From the NCBI RefSeq assembly GCF_000518265.1, contig NZ_KI912410.1, forward strand, positions 600,774-664,773: 64,000 bases of DNA, read 5' to 3'. Of the stretch, positions 25,266 to 34,145 are shown in pieces. The translations under genes were made by a program, and so were the position numbers. The notes beneath the pieces are model-generated. The model searched no databases. It was not told where the DNA came from and saw nothing but the letters and a program-made list of their open reading frames with translations. The stretch is from Actinomadura oligospora ATCC 43269 (lineage in GTDB: Bacteria; Actinomycetota; Actinomycetes; Streptosporangiales; Streptosporangiaceae). Position 1 is the first letter of the stretch, and each line of letters opens with the position of its first letter.

Positions 25266-25308
25266 GTGATCCCCCTGCCGGTCGTGCGACGATCGGCAGG
25301 GGGATCAC
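25266..25308. terminator. Hairpin terminator after the DUF3039 gene
   Basis: A perfect 15-bp stem (arms 25266-25280 and 25294-25308, GTGATCCCCCTGCCG and complement) is followed by GACGTTTTCC, which gives a short T-run. It ends the YqgE-DUF3039 transcript before the metalloprotease gene. Confidence 0.88.
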
Positions 25309-25346
25309 GACGTTTTCCGGTACGGGTCTGTTCGGGGGAGTGACTC

Positions 25347-26399
25347 ATGGGGCGGGGTTTCGCGCTGTCGTTGTGCGCATTGTCGGTCACGTTCGGTACG
25401 GTCGCGAGCGCGGATGGTGATGTCCGTCCGCTTGTGTCCGGTGCGTCCCGGACGGGCGCGCACAGAGAGGTCCGGACGGTCTCGGCCGTCCATCCCGCCT
25501 GCACCCGCCAGCGGCGCGCTGGGGGCCTGGGCGGGGCCGCGCGGGCGGCTCGGGGGTCGGACGGGCAGACGCTGGGGCGGAGGCGCTTCGAGGCGATGGA
25601 GGCCGATCTGGGGCGCATGCTGGTCGCGCGGTTCGGGACGTCCGACATCGCGGCGGTCGACCGGTCGGTGCGGCGGGCGGGGCCGCTGGAGGTGCCGGTC
25701 CGGGTCCACGTGCTCACCGACGGCTCCCAGGGCGCGCTGACGGACGAGGAGGTCAAGGGCCAGGTGTCCGCGCTCAACGACGCCTACGGGGGAAAGATCG
25801 GCGGCGTCGACACGACGGTCGTGTTCAAGCTGAAGGGGATCGACCGGACGAACCACGCGAACTGGTTCAGCGACCCGCAGCGGCTCGAGCAGCGGTTCAA
25901 GCGGGCCCTGCGGCACGGCGGGCCCGGCACGCTGAACCTGTACACGGCCGCCGTCGGCTCGGACGTGCTCGGGTTCTCGACGTTCCCGCAGGCCTACCGG
26001 AAGAAGCCGGTGCTGGACGGCGTCGTGATCGACTACCGGGCGATCCCCGGAGGCCGGTTCCAGCACTACGACCGGGGGTACACGGCCGTCCACGAGATCG
26101 GGCACTGGCTGGGGCTCTACCACACGTTCGAGAACGGCTGCCGTCCGCCGGGCGACTCGGTCGACGACACCCCGTACGAGGCGTCGGCGGCCGAGGCGTG
26201 TCCCGTGAGGAAGGACACCTGCCCGCAGCCCGGCGACGATCCGGTGCACAACTTCATGGACTACGCCTGGGACGACTGCATGAGCGAGTTCACCGCAGGT
26301 CAGGGGCAACGTGTGCGGGCCGTCTGGGCGGCGTACCGGGAGGGTCGGACGGAGGCCGACAGGGGACAGGCGGCGCGATCTGTCGGTCGGGATCGGTAG
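25347..26399 (+). CDS. Secreted M43 (pappalysin-type) zinc metalloprotease
   Basis: 350 residues. A signal peptide (MGRGFALSLCALSVTFGTVASA, cut near 22) is followed by a propeptide-like Arg-rich region. The zinc motif HEIGHWLGLYH and the metzincin Met-turn NFMDYAWDDC define the M43 cytophagalysin/pappalysin family. Cys residues around the active site probably form disulphides. It is an extracellular protease of unknown substrate. The stop is 6 bp from the helicase start, but the functions do not suggest a joint role. Confidence 0.9.
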   Translation: MGRGFALSLCALSVTFGTVASADGDVRPLVSGASRTGAHREVRTVSAVHPACTRQRRAGGLGGAARAARGSDGQTLGRRRFEAMEADLGRMLVARFGTSDIAAVDRSVRRAGPLEVPVRVHVLTDGSQGALTDEEVKGQVSALNDAYGGKIGGVDTTVVFKLKGIDRTNHANWFSDPQRLEQRFKRALRHGGPGTLNLYTAAVGSDVLGFSTFPQAYRKKPVLDGVVIDYRAIPGGRFQHYDRGYTAVHEIGHWLGLYHTFENGCRPPGDSVDDTPYEASAAEACPVRKDTCPQPGDDPVHNFMDYAWDDCMSEFTAGQGQRVRAVWAAYREGRTEADRGQAARSVGRDR

Positions 26400-26405
26400 C
26401 CTTCG

Positions 26406-28181
26406 ATGACCGTGAGCACCTTCGCCGCATCGAGCATGCCCCCCGCGTTCCCCGAACGGGCCGCGTGGGGGACCGCGTCGTCCCTGCGCGCCTGGCAGCA
26501 GCAGGCCCTCGAGGTCTACTTCGGGTCGGACGGAACGCAGCCCGGTCCGCGCGACTTCCTGACCGTCGCGACCCCCGGCGCGGGCAAGACGACCTTCGCC
26601 CTCCGCCTGGCTCGCGAGCTGCTGGACCGCCGCCTCGTCCAGGCCCTGACCATCATCTGCCCGACCGAGCACCTGAAGCGGCAGTGGGCCGAGTCCGCCG
26701 CCCGGGTCGGCATCAAGATCGACCCCGAGTTCCAGAACGGGCAGGGCGCGGTCGGCCGCGAGTTCCACGGCATCGCCGTGACCTACGCGACCGTCGCGGC
26801 GCGCCCGGCGCTGCACCGCAACCGCACCGAGATGAAGAAGACCCTGGTCGTCTTCGACGAGGTGCACCACGCGGGCGACGGCCTGTCCTGGGGCGACGCG
26901 GCGCGGGAGGCGTTCGAGCCCGCGACGCGGCGGCTGAGCCTGTCCGGCACGCCGTTTCGCACCGACATCAACCCGATCCCCTTCGTCCAGTACGAGGAGG
27001 GCCCGGACGGCATCCGCCGCAGCCGCGCCGACTACACCTACGGCTACGGCCCGGCGCTCGCCGACGGCGTCGTCCGGCCGGTGATCTTCCTGGCGTACTC
27101 GGGCGAGATGCGCTGGCGCACCCGGGCCGGCGACGAGCTGGCCGCGACCCTCGGCGAGCCCCTCACGCAGGACCAGATGTCCCAGGCGTGGCGCGCGGCG
27201 CTCGACCCCAAGGGCGACTGGATGAAGCACGTCCTGGCGTCCGCCGACAAGCGGCTGACCGAGTTGCGCCGCGCCATCCCCGACGCGGGCGGCCTGGTCA
27301 TCGCGACCGACCACGAGGCGGCCCGCGCCTACGCCAGGACGCTGCGCGAGGTGTCCGGGCAGGGCGCGACGATCGTCCTGTCGGACGACCCGACCGCGTC
27401 CAAGAAGATCAAGGCGTTCGCCGACACCGAGGACCGCTGGATGGTCGCGGTCCGCATGGTGTCCGAGGGCGTCGACATCCCGCGCCTGGCCGTCGGCGTG
27501 TACGCGACCTCGACCAGCACGCCGCTGTTCTTCGCCCAGGCCATCGGACGGTTCGTCCGCGCCCGCAAGCGCGGCGAGACGGCGTCGGTGTTCCTGCCGT
27601 CGGTGCCGACGCTGATGGGGCACGCGGCTGAGATGGAGACCGAGCGCGACCACGTCCTCGACCGCCCCGTCCGCGAGGACGGCCTGGACGACGACCTGCT
27701 CGCCGAGGCCAACCGCGAGCGCAACACCCCGGACGTCGTCGGCGACGAACTGCCGTTCGAGACGGTCGAGGCGTCCGCGACGTTCGACCGCGTCCTGTAC
27801 GACGGCGGCGAGTTCGGCATGCAGGCGCTGCCCGGCTCGGCCGAGGAGGAGGAGTTCCTCGGCATCCCCGGCCTGCTCGAGCCCGAGCAGGTCACCCAGC
27901 TGCTGCGCAAGCGCCAGGCCGAGCAGATCAAGAACGAGCGGAGCCGCAAGACCGGCGACCCGCGCGCCGACCGCACCGCCGCCGAGGACCTGCACGCCCT
28001 CCGCAAGGAGCTGAACGGCCTGGTCGGCGCCTGGAGCCACCGCACCGGCCAGCCGCACGGCGTGATCCACTCCGAGCTGCGCCGCACCTGCGGCGGTCCC
28101 GTCCTCGCCCAGGCGACCGGCGAGGACATCCGCAAGCGGATCGCGAAGATCCGCGACTGGGCCGCCCGCCGCCGCAACTGA
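26406..28181 (+). CDS. DEAD/DEAH-box (SF2) helicase
   Basis: 591 residues. Helicase motifs are visible in order: RAWQQQALEVYF, Walker A TPGAGKTTFAL, VVFDEVHHAGDG (DEVH type, motif II), LSGTPFRTD (motif III), and in the second domain RMVSEGVDIPRLAVGVYATS and AQAIGRFVRARKRGE (motif VI). The C-terminal region (about 420-591) is Arg/Glu-rich and helical and has no known domain. This form is common in actinobacterial chromosomes; its physiological substrate is unknown. Confidence 0.9.
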   Translation: MTVSTFAASSMPPAFPERAAWGTASSLRAWQQQALEVYFGSDGTQPGPRDFLTVATPGAGKTTFALRLARELLDRRLVQALTIICPTEHLKRQWAESAARVGIKIDPEFQNGQGAVGREFHGIAVTYATVAARPALHRNRTEMKKTLVVFDEVHHAGDGLSWGDAAREAFEPATRRLSLSGTPFRTDINPIPFVQYEEGPDGIRRSRADYTYGYGPALADGVVRPVIFLAYSGEMRWRTRAGDELAATLGEPLTQDQMSQAWRAALDPKGDWMKHVLASADKRLTELRRAIPDAGGLVIATDHEAARAYARTLREVSGQGATIVLSDDPTASKKIKAFADTEDRWMVAVRMVSEGVDIPRLAVGVYATSTSTPLFFAQAIGRFVRARKRGETASVFLPSVPTLMGHAAEMETERDHVLDRPVREDGLDDDLLAEANRERNTPDVVGDELPFETVEASATFDRVLYDGGEFGMQALPGSAEEEEFLGIPGLLEPEQVTQLLRKRQAEQIKNERSRKTGDPRADRTAAEDLHALRKELNGLVGAWSHRTGQPHGVIHSELRRTCGGPVLAQATGEDIRKRIAKIRDWAARRRN

Positions 28182-28226
28182 ACCCGGCGGGCCCGCCACA
28201 GCCGACACCGGGCGGGCCCGGCGCGG

Positions 28227-28772
28227 TCAGGGGCGGACGGCGGCGGCGATCAGGGAGACCAGGTCGTCGGCGGTCTCGGTGATGGGCAGGACGAGGATGT
28301 GCTCGTCCGGGGCCGGGCGCTCGAGGATGCGGAACTGGCCGTCGAGCATGCCCCGGCGGAAGAAGTGGGCGGACCGCTGGGCCATCCGGCGGGCGATGAG
28401 GACGCTGTCGCCGTCCAGGAAGACCGGGAGCACCTCGGGGCGGTCCTTGGTCAGCAGCGCCCGGTAGGAGCGCTTCAGGGCCGAGCAGGTGACGACGCCG
28501 GGACGGCCCACCGCGCCGTGGACGTCGATCCAGGTGCCGATGGTGCGCAGCCAGGGCATGCGGTCGGCGTCGGTGAGGGGGGTCCCGGCGCTCATCTTGG
28601 CGATGTTGGCGGCCGGGTGGAACTGGTCGGCGTCGGCGAAGTTCCACTCGAGCCGCTGGGCCAGCAACCGCCCGACCGTCGTCTTGCCGCTGCCCGCCAC
28701 ACCCATGACCAGCACGATCGGGGTGGCGGGCAGGGGACGTCCCCAGGCGGCGCGTGCTTGTTCGGGGGTCAC
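28227..28772 (-). CDS. gntK: Gluconokinase
   Basis: 181 residues from GTG 28772. The P-loop is GVAGSGKTT, followed by ADQFHPAANIAKMSAGTPLTDADRMPWL, the gluconate-binding pattern of the GntK family, and CSALKRSYRALL. It phosphorylates gluconate to 6-phosphogluconate for the pentose phosphate pathway. The GTGA overlap with the upstream pncA stop codon indicates translational coupling. Confidence 0.92.
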   Translation of the reverse strand: MTPEQARAAWGRPLPATPIVLVMGVAGSGKTTVGRLLAQRLEWNFADADQFHPAANIAKMSAGTPLTDADRMPWLRTIGTWIDVHGAVGRPGVVTCSALKRSYRALLTKDRPEVLPVFLDGDSVLIARRMAQRSAHFFRRGMLDGQFRILERPAPDEHILVLPITETADDLVSLIAAAVRP

Positions 28773-29347
28773 GGGCGCAGCACGGGGTCTCCGGTCAGGG
28801 TGACGCCCGCCGAGCGCAGCTCGGCCAGCGCGCGGTCGGTGGTGTCCTTGGCGACGGCGGCGGTGAGGTCGAGCAGGACGCGGGTGCGCAGCCCCTGCCG
28901 GACGCCGTCCAGCGCGGTCGCCCGGACGCAGTGGTCGGTCGCGATGCCCACGACGTCCACCTCGTCCACGCCGCGCTCGCGCAGCCAGTCGCCGAGCGGC
29001 TGGGCGTCGTCGTTCAGGCCCTCGAAGCCGCTGTAGGCGGCGGCCTCGCGGCCCTTGCTGAACACCACCTCGATCGGCGCGAGGTCGAGCGCCTCGTGGA
29101 AGTCCGCGCCCGCCGTGCCGATCACGCCGTGCGGCGGCCAGGTGTTCACGAAGTCGGGCTCCTCGGAGAAGTGCTCCCCCGGATCCAGGTGGAAGTCGCG
29201 CGTCGCGACGACGTGCGCGTAGTCGCCGGCGTTCGCCTTGACGTGCGCCGAGATCGCCGCGGCGACGTCCGCGCCGCCCTTGACGGGTACCGACCCGCCC
29301 TCGCAGAAGTCGTTCTGCACGTCGATGATGAGCAGTGCCTTGGTCAT
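28769..29347 (-). CDS. pncA: Nicotinamidase
   Basis: 192 residues. The catalytic triad is D9 (LLIIDVQNDF), K98 (VVFSKGRE) and C140 (GIATDHCVRATA). Metal ligands are D51 and H53 (TRDFH) plus a later His. It converts nicotinamide to nicotinate for NAD salvage. It sits between pncB, whose product uses nicotinate, and gntK on one leftward transcript, so the salvage step and the next reaction are linked. In related bacteria this enzyme also activates pyrazinamide. Confidence 0.94.
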   Translation of the reverse strand: MTKALLIIDVQNDFCEGGSVPVKGGADVAAAISAHVKANAGDYAHVVATRDFHLDPGEHFSEEPDFVNTWPPHGVIGTAGADFHEALDLAPIEVVFSKGREAAAYSGFEGLNDDAQPLGDWLRERGVDEVDVVGIATDHCVRATALDGVRQGLRTRVLLDLTAAVAKDTTDRALAELRSAGVTLTGDPVLRP

Positions 29348-29391
29348 GATCGCTCCTCGCTGTCCGTCCCTCTCGGGATGTTGCTACCCAG

Positions 29392-30705
29392 TCAGCGGCG
29401 CGGACCGCCGTCGACGAACTCGGTCGGGAGGGCGGGCTCGCCGCGGGAGAGCTGGAGGGCGGTCGCGGGGAGCTCGGCGACGGCCGCGGCGTGCCGGTCG
29501 CGGGCGGCGGCCAGCGGCTCACGGCCGACGACCTCGCCCTTGGCGACCAGGGGGATCTGGAGCAGCCGGTCACGGCCGCCGGGCTGCGGCTCGCCGGTCG
29601 TGACGACCTCGGCGCAGGCGATGCCGTGGCCGTCCAGGCGGCGCAGCGCGGACTTGCGGCCACCGCGGCTCGGCTTGCCCGTGGAACGCTTGGCGACCGG
29701 GCGCATGGGGGCGTCCGCGCCGGGCGCGTCGGCCCGCGCGACCAGCTTGTAGACCAGCGACGCGGTCGGCGCGCCGGACCCGGTGACCAGGGACGTCCCG
29801 ACGCCGTAGCCGTCCACGGGAGCGGCGGCGAGGGCGGCGATGCCGTACTCGTCCAGGTCGCCGGTGACCATGATCCGGGTGCCCGTCGCGCCGAGGTCGT
29901 CCAGCAGCGCCCGGACGCGCCGGGCCATCATGCCGAGGTCGCCGCTGTCGATCCGGACCGCGCCGAGCGACGGCCCGGCCAGCTCCACCGCCGTCCGGAC
30001 GGCCCGCTCGACGTCGTAGGTGTCCACGAGCAGGGTCGTCCCGTCGCCGAGCGAGTCGAGCTGGGCGCGGAACCCGTGCCGCTCGCTGTCGTGCAGCAGC
30101 GTGAAGGCGTGCGCGGCGGTCCCGGCGGTCGGCACCCCGTAGCGGCGGCCCGCCTCCAGGTTGGACGTGGTCGTGAAGCCGCAGATGTGGGCGGCGCGCG
30201 CGGCGGCGACGGCGGCGATCTCGTGCGTCCGCCGCGAGCCCATCTCGATCATCGGACGGCCCCCGGCGGCGACCGCCATCCGGGACGCCGCCGACGCGAT
30301 CGCGCAGTCGTGGTTGAGGATCGACAGGATCACGGTCTCCAGCATCACCGCCTCCGCGAACGTCCCCTCCACGGTGAGGATCGGGGAGTTCGGGAAGTAG
30401 CAGTCGCCCTCGGCGTAGCCCCGGATGTCGCCGGTGAAGCGGAAGCCCGCGAGCCACTCGGCGGTCGGCTCGTCCACCACGTCCCGCTCCCGGAGGAACG
30501 CGATCGCGTCGGCGTCGAACCGGAACGCCTCCACCGCGTCCAGCAGCCGCCCGGTGCCCGCGACCACGCCGTAGCGGCGTCCGGCGGGCAGGCTGCGGGC
30601 GAACACCTCGAACACCGCCCGGCGCTCGGCCGTGCCCGACCGCAGCGCGGCCTTGAGCATGGTCAGCTCGTACTGGTCGGTGAGCAACGCGGTCGTACCG
30701 GACAT
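29392..30705 (-). CDS. pncB: Nicotinate phosphoribosyltransferase
   Basis: 437 residues beginning MSGTTALLTDQYELTMLKAAL. The catalytic His region (EMGSRRTHEIAAVAAARAA) and the phosphoribosyl-binding segment (AVRIDSGDLGMMARRVR, then IMVTGDLDEYGI) are clear. It makes nicotinate mononucleotide from nicotinate and PRPP. ATG 30705 is the usual family start, and GTG 30735 is possible. It is divergent from clpS, the same arrangement as pncB1/clpS in M. tuberculosis. Confidence 0.93.
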   Translation of the reverse strand: MSGTTALLTDQYELTMLKAALRSGTAERRAVFEVFARSLPAGRRYGVVAGTGRLLDAVEAFRFDADAIAFLRERDVVDEPTAEWLAGFRFTGDIRGYAEGDCYFPNSPILTVEGTFAEAVMLETVILSILNHDCAIASAASRMAVAAGGRPMIEMGSRRTHEIAAVAAARAAHICGFTTTSNLEAGRRYGVPTAGTAAHAFTLLHDSERHGFRAQLDSLGDGTTLLVDTYDVERAVRTAVELAGPSLGAVRIDSGDLGMMARRVRALLDDLGATGTRIMVTGDLDEYGIAALAAAPVDGYGVGTSLVTGSGAPTASLVYKLVARADAPGADAPMRPVAKRSTGKPSRGGRKSALRRLDGHGIACAEVVTTGEPQPGGRDRLLQIPLVAKGEVVGREPLAAARDRHAAAVAELPATALQLSRGEPALPTEFVDGGPRR

Positions 30706-30968
30706 ACCGGTCGTGCCGAAACTTCCCTGGTTCACAGCGCAAACCCTACTGAGCGGCGGGAACGCCGTGGTGGCCGGAGGCGTCCCACGCGGGCCCGCGG
30801 GATGACCGGAACGGGGAAACGGACGTGACGTCTGTGACGAATGTGGTCCGAGTGGTCCAGAGGGAGCGGAGGTGACACGGGGGCGTGCTCCCCGTACGGA
30901 GGCCGCACGAACTAGCATTCGTGGAGAGGGGCGGCCATCTGGACCGGGGGAGAGGAAGACGGCGAGCC

Positions 30969-31265
30969 ATGAGCAGTGCACCCGCACCGGTCGAACTCGA
31001 CCGGCCGGACATCGCCGAGGACGTGGCCTCGGACCGGCCCTGGCTGGCGATCGTGTGGAACGACCCGATCAACCTCATGTCCTACGTGACGTACGTGTTC
31101 CAGGCCGTCTTCGGTTATCCGAAGGTCAAGGCCGAGAAACTGATGATGGACGTCCACCACAAGGGCCGCGCGGTGGTCGCGAGCGGCACCCGCGAGGAGA
31201 TGGAGCGGGACGTGGAGATCCTGCACTCCTACGGCCTGTGGGCGACCGTGAGACGGGACGACTGA
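30969..31265 (+). CDS. clpS: ATP-dependent Clp protease adaptor ClpS
   Basis: 98 residues. The conserved core is WLAIVWNDPINLMSYVTYVFQ and KLMMDVHHKGRAVV. ClpS delivers N-degron substrates to the Clp ATPase; residues of the N-end binding pocket (the NDP segment and H in VHHKG) are present. The stop overlaps the start of the DUF2017 gene by one base. Confidence 0.95.
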   Translation: MSSAPAPVELDRPDIAEDVASDRPWLAIVWNDPINLMSYVTYVFQAVFGYPKVKAEKLMMDVHHKGRAVVASGTREEMERDVEILHSYGLWATVRRDD

Positions 31266-31864
31266 TGAAGGTGCGCAAGGGACGGGGCGGAACCGTCCGG
31301 ATCCGGTTCGAACCGGAGGAGGCCGCGCTCGTCCGGACGTTGATGGAGCAGATGCTCGACCTGCTCGGCGATCCGCCCGGCGCGGACGACGAGCTGGCCG
31401 CCGTCGGGATCACCGACCGGGCCACCACGCCCGACGATCCGGTCCTGGCCCGGCTGTTCCCCGACGCCTACCGCGACGACGGCGAGGCCGCCGGGGAGTT
31501 CCGCCGCTACACCGAGATGGGACTACGGGACGGCAAGCGCGAGGCCGCCGGGATCGTCCTGGCCACCCTCGCGGACGCCTTCGGCGCGCCCGGGACGTCC
31601 GGCGACGACGCGTCCGGGCCGCTCGCCGGGATCGAGGGCGGATCGCCCGCGGAGGTCGAGCTGACCACCGAGCACGCGCAGGCGTGGCTGCGGGCGCTGA
31701 ACGATGTTCGGCTGGCGCTCGGCACGCGGCTCGACATCTCCGAGGAGTGGTACGAGGAGGCCGAGCGCCTCGACCCGTCCGACCCGCGGATGCCGATGTA
31801 CGCCGCCTACGACTGGCTCACGATGCTTCAGGAAAGCCTCGTCCAGGCCGTCTGGCAGGGCTAG
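31265..31864 (+). CDS. DUF2017 family protein
   Basis: 199 residues (MKVRKGRGGTVRIRFEPEEA), with helical motifs LVRTLMEQMLDLL and the conserved C-terminal YAAYDWLTMLQESLVQAV. It is always found next to clpS in actinobacteria, and the TGATG overlap here shows translational coupling. Its function is unknown; a role linked to ClpS/Clp proteolysis is inferred from context only. Confidence 0.9.
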   Translation: MKVRKGRGGTVRIRFEPEEAALVRTLMEQMLDLLGDPPGADDELAAVGITDRATTPDDPVLARLFPDAYRDDGEAAGEFRRYTEMGLRDGKREAAGIVLATLADAFGAPGTSGDDASGPLAGIEGGSPAEVELTTEHAQAWLRALNDVRLALGTRLDISEEWYEEAERLDPSDPRMPMYAAYDWLTMLQESLVQAVWQG

Positions 31865-31951
31865 TTTGGCGGGGTAGGGCGAGCTCGACGGCGGACCCGG
31901 ATCCTTTTCCCGTTTCCCGGCACCGCCGCCCCGACCCCGGGAGGCGTGTCC

Positions 31952-32971
31952 ATGTCCACGCTGGGAGACGACGGCCTGCCGCTGCCCGCGGCCGGTCCGG
32001 ACGCCGTGTCCGGTTCAGGCGCGATGCGCCGACCTGCCGAGGCCGGTGCCACCGCTGATGCGGCAGCCGATGCCGAGGCCGTGGCCGTGGCGGTCGGCGA
32101 GATGCGGTTCGGCGACCACCTCGCGCTCGCCTTCACCGGTGACGAGGAACGGTACGCGGTGCTCGCCGCCTACGTCCGGGACGGCCTGCGCCGCGACCAC
32201 AAGATCATCTACCTCGCCGACCAGGAGGACGCGGACGCCGTCCTGGACCGGCTCGCCGCCGCCCCCGCCTTCGCCGAGGCGGACGTGGACGTGCGCGAGG
32301 CCGCCGCGGACGGGCGGCTGGCGCCGCGTCCGGTGATCGAGGCGTTCATGGCGTCCGGGCGGTTCGACCCGGACGGGACGGTCGAGCTGCTCGGCGCGGA
32401 GATCGAACTCGCGCTCGTCCAGGGGTACCGGGGCGTCCGGATCACCGGCGAGACCTCGTTCTCGCTGCGCGGATGGCCCGGCACCGAGCGGTTCCGCGAG
32501 TTCGAGCACAAGTGCCAGGGGGCGTTCCGCGCGCCCGGCTCCCGCGCGATGGCGATCTGCCAGTACGACCGCCGCTGGTTCGGCGACGAGCAGCTGAGGC
32601 TGCTGCTGGCCTGCCACGACGGCCTCGTCCGCGTGGACGACCTGCACGACGACGGCGTCCTGCGGATCACCCCGACCTTCACCCCGCCCGGCCTGGCCCT
32701 GTCCGGCGCGGTCGACGAGTCCACGCTGCCCGCCCTGCGGACCGCCCTGGCCGTCGCCGCCCGCCGCGACGGCCACCTCTGCCTGGACCTGTCCGGCCTG
32801 GCGTTCTGCGACACCGAGGGCCTGCGCGCGATGCTCGAGACCCGCACGTCGGGCGACGGCCTGGACCGCCAGGTCGTCCTCCGGTCCGTCCCCGGCTACC
32901 TGGCCCTGATGCTCCGCATCGCCGGCTGGGACCGGCTTCCCGGCGTGTTCGTGGAGGAGGCGGCGACATGA
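31952..32971 (+). CDS. MEDS-STAS sensor/anti-anti-sigma-like protein (pair A)
   Basis: 339 residues. After a disordered Ala/Asp-rich start comes a MEDS domain (about 50-215: GDHLALAFTGDEERY, DHKIIYLADQ, RVRITGE-like segments and AICQYDRRWF). A C-terminal STAS domain (about 235-335) has LCLDLSGLAFCDTEGLRAML. STAS proteins of this type are switched by phosphorylation at the first residue after the conserved Asp, which here is Thr (CDTEG). Its stop overlaps the start of the MEDS-kinase gene (ATGA). The pair interrupts the clpS-mec core block. GGGAGG seven bases upstream supports ATG 31952. Confidence 0.85.
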   Translation: MSTLGDDGLPLPAAGPDAVSGSGAMRRPAEAGATADAAADAEAVAVAVGEMRFGDHLALAFTGDEERYAVLAAYVRDGLRRDHKIIYLADQEDADAVLDRLAAAPAFAEADVDVREAAADGRLAPRPVIEAFMASGRFDPDGTVELLGAEIELALVQGYRGVRITGETSFSLRGWPGTERFREFEHKCQGAFRAPGSRAMAICQYDRRWFGDEQLRLLLACHDGLVRVDDLHDDGVLRITPTFTPPGLALSGAVDESTLPALRTALAVAARRDGHLCLDLSGLAFCDTEGLRAMLETRTSGDGLDRQVVLRSVPGYLALMLRIAGWDRLPGVFVEEAAT

Positions 32972-34107
32972 CGGGCGGCGCGCCCACCCCGGCTCCCTCC
33001 CCGCGGCATGGCGAGCCCCTCACGAACGACGAGCCCCTCACGAACGGCGAGCCCCTCACGAATGACGAGCCCCTCACGAATGACGAGCCCCTCACGAACG
33101 ACGGTCCGGCGGACGACGACTTCGGACGCCGCCCGTCCCGTGGCCGTCTCCGGCACCGCGCGCTCCTCTACGCCTCGGATGAGGAGTTCCGCGAGATCGC
33201 CCTCGCCTACCTCGCCGACGGCGCCGCCGCCGGGGACGTCCTGGTCGCGATCCTCCCCGAGGCGCGCCGCCGCCTGCTGTTCGCCGCCCCCGGCGACGCG
33301 GCGGAGGGCCTCGGGGAGATCGAGATCCTGGACGCGTCCGACTGGTACGGCGGCCCGACCAGGACCATCGCGTCCTTCCACGAGCGGGGACGCACCGGCT
33401 GGTGGGGCCGCGGGCGGCTGCGCGTCCTCACCGAGCCGCCCTGGGAGGGCCGGAGCCCGCTGGAGATCGTCGAGTGGCAGCGGCACGAGTCGCTGCTGAA
33501 CGTCGCCTTCGCGGCCACTCCGACCCTGCTGACCTGCGCCTACGACATCCGGGCCGTCTCCGGGGACGTCCTGGCCGGGGCCGCCCGCACCCATCCGGCC
33601 TTCACGGACGCGGCGGGGGAGTGGCCCAGCCCCTCCTACACCGACCCGGCCGCCTTCTACGCCGAGTGCAACCGGAGCCCGCTCGGCCCGCCGCCCCTGG
33701 CCGCCGAGCACCGCCGGTTCTGCACCGGGCAGCTCCCGGACGTCCGGCGGTTCCTGTCCGGCCGGGCGGAGCGGCACGGCCTGCCGCCCGACCGCCGCCT
33801 GCCGTTCCTGCTGGCCGCCAACGAGGTCGCGACCGCCGTCATCCGCAACGGCGGCGGACGGGGCGACCTGTGGGTCTGGGCGACCGCCGACGAGCTGGTG
33901 TGCGAGCTCGCCGACCCCGCCGCCCGCGTCGAGGACCGTTTCCTCGGCCACATCCCGCCGCGTCTCGACCGTCCGACCGAGGCGGCCATGTGGGCCGTCC
34001 GCTGCCTGTGCCACATCGTCGAGATCCGCTCCGACGCCCGGTCCGGAACGCGGATCCGGCTGCACGTCCGCCTGGACGCCCCGGACGCCCCGGTCACCCA
34101 GGGGTGA
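32968..34107 (+). CDS. MEDS-HATPase anti-sigma-kinase-like protein (pair A), degenerate
   Basis: 379 residues. The N-terminus has five tandem EPLTND/EPLTNG hexapeptides (about 16-45). A MEDS domain follows (about 55-250, LLYASDEEFREIALAYLADG, SYTDP region), with LLTCAYDIR near its end. The C-terminal RsbW-like HATPase domain is degenerate. The N-box reads ANEVATAVIRNG, but the DxGxG motif is replaced by LADPAARVED, and the usual GFGLW is TEAAMW. It may therefore bind a partner STAS protein without kinase activity. It is translationally coupled to the preceding MEDS-STAS gene. Confidence 0.82.
   Translation: MTGGAPTPAPSPRHGEPLTNDEPLTNGEPLTNDEPLTNDEPLTNDGPADDDFGRRPSRGRLRHRALLYASDEEFREIALAYLADGAAAGDVLVAILPEARRRLLFAAPGDAAEGLGEIEILDASDWYGGPTRTIASFHERGRTGWWGRGRLRVLTEPPWEGRSPLEIVEWQRHESLLNVAFAATPTLLTCAYDIRAVSGDVLAGAARTHPAFTDAAGEWPSPSYTDPAAFYAECNRSPLGPPPLAAEHRRFCTGQLPDVRRFLSGRAERHGLPPDRRLPFLLAANEVATAVIRNGGGRGDLWVWATADELVCELADPAARVEDRFLGHIPPRLDRPTEAAMWAVRCLCHIVEIRSDARSGTRIRLHVRLDAPDAPVTQG
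33013..33102. repeat. 18-bp in-frame tandem repeat, 5 copies
   Basis: Five consecutive copies of GAGCCCCTCACGAACGAC with one or two substitutions encode EPLTND/EPLTNG inside the MEDS-kinase of pair A. In-frame units like this can expand or contract by slippage and vary the linker length between strains. Confidence 0.95.
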
Positions 34108-34145
34108 CACGGTCCGGCGGACGGTCGCCGGGTAGCCTTCGGCGC

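Noticed and set aside
25305..28208. Open frame of 967 codons antisense to the M43 protease and helicase genes
   Set aside because: The opposite strand carries complete motifs of two known families; this frame has none.
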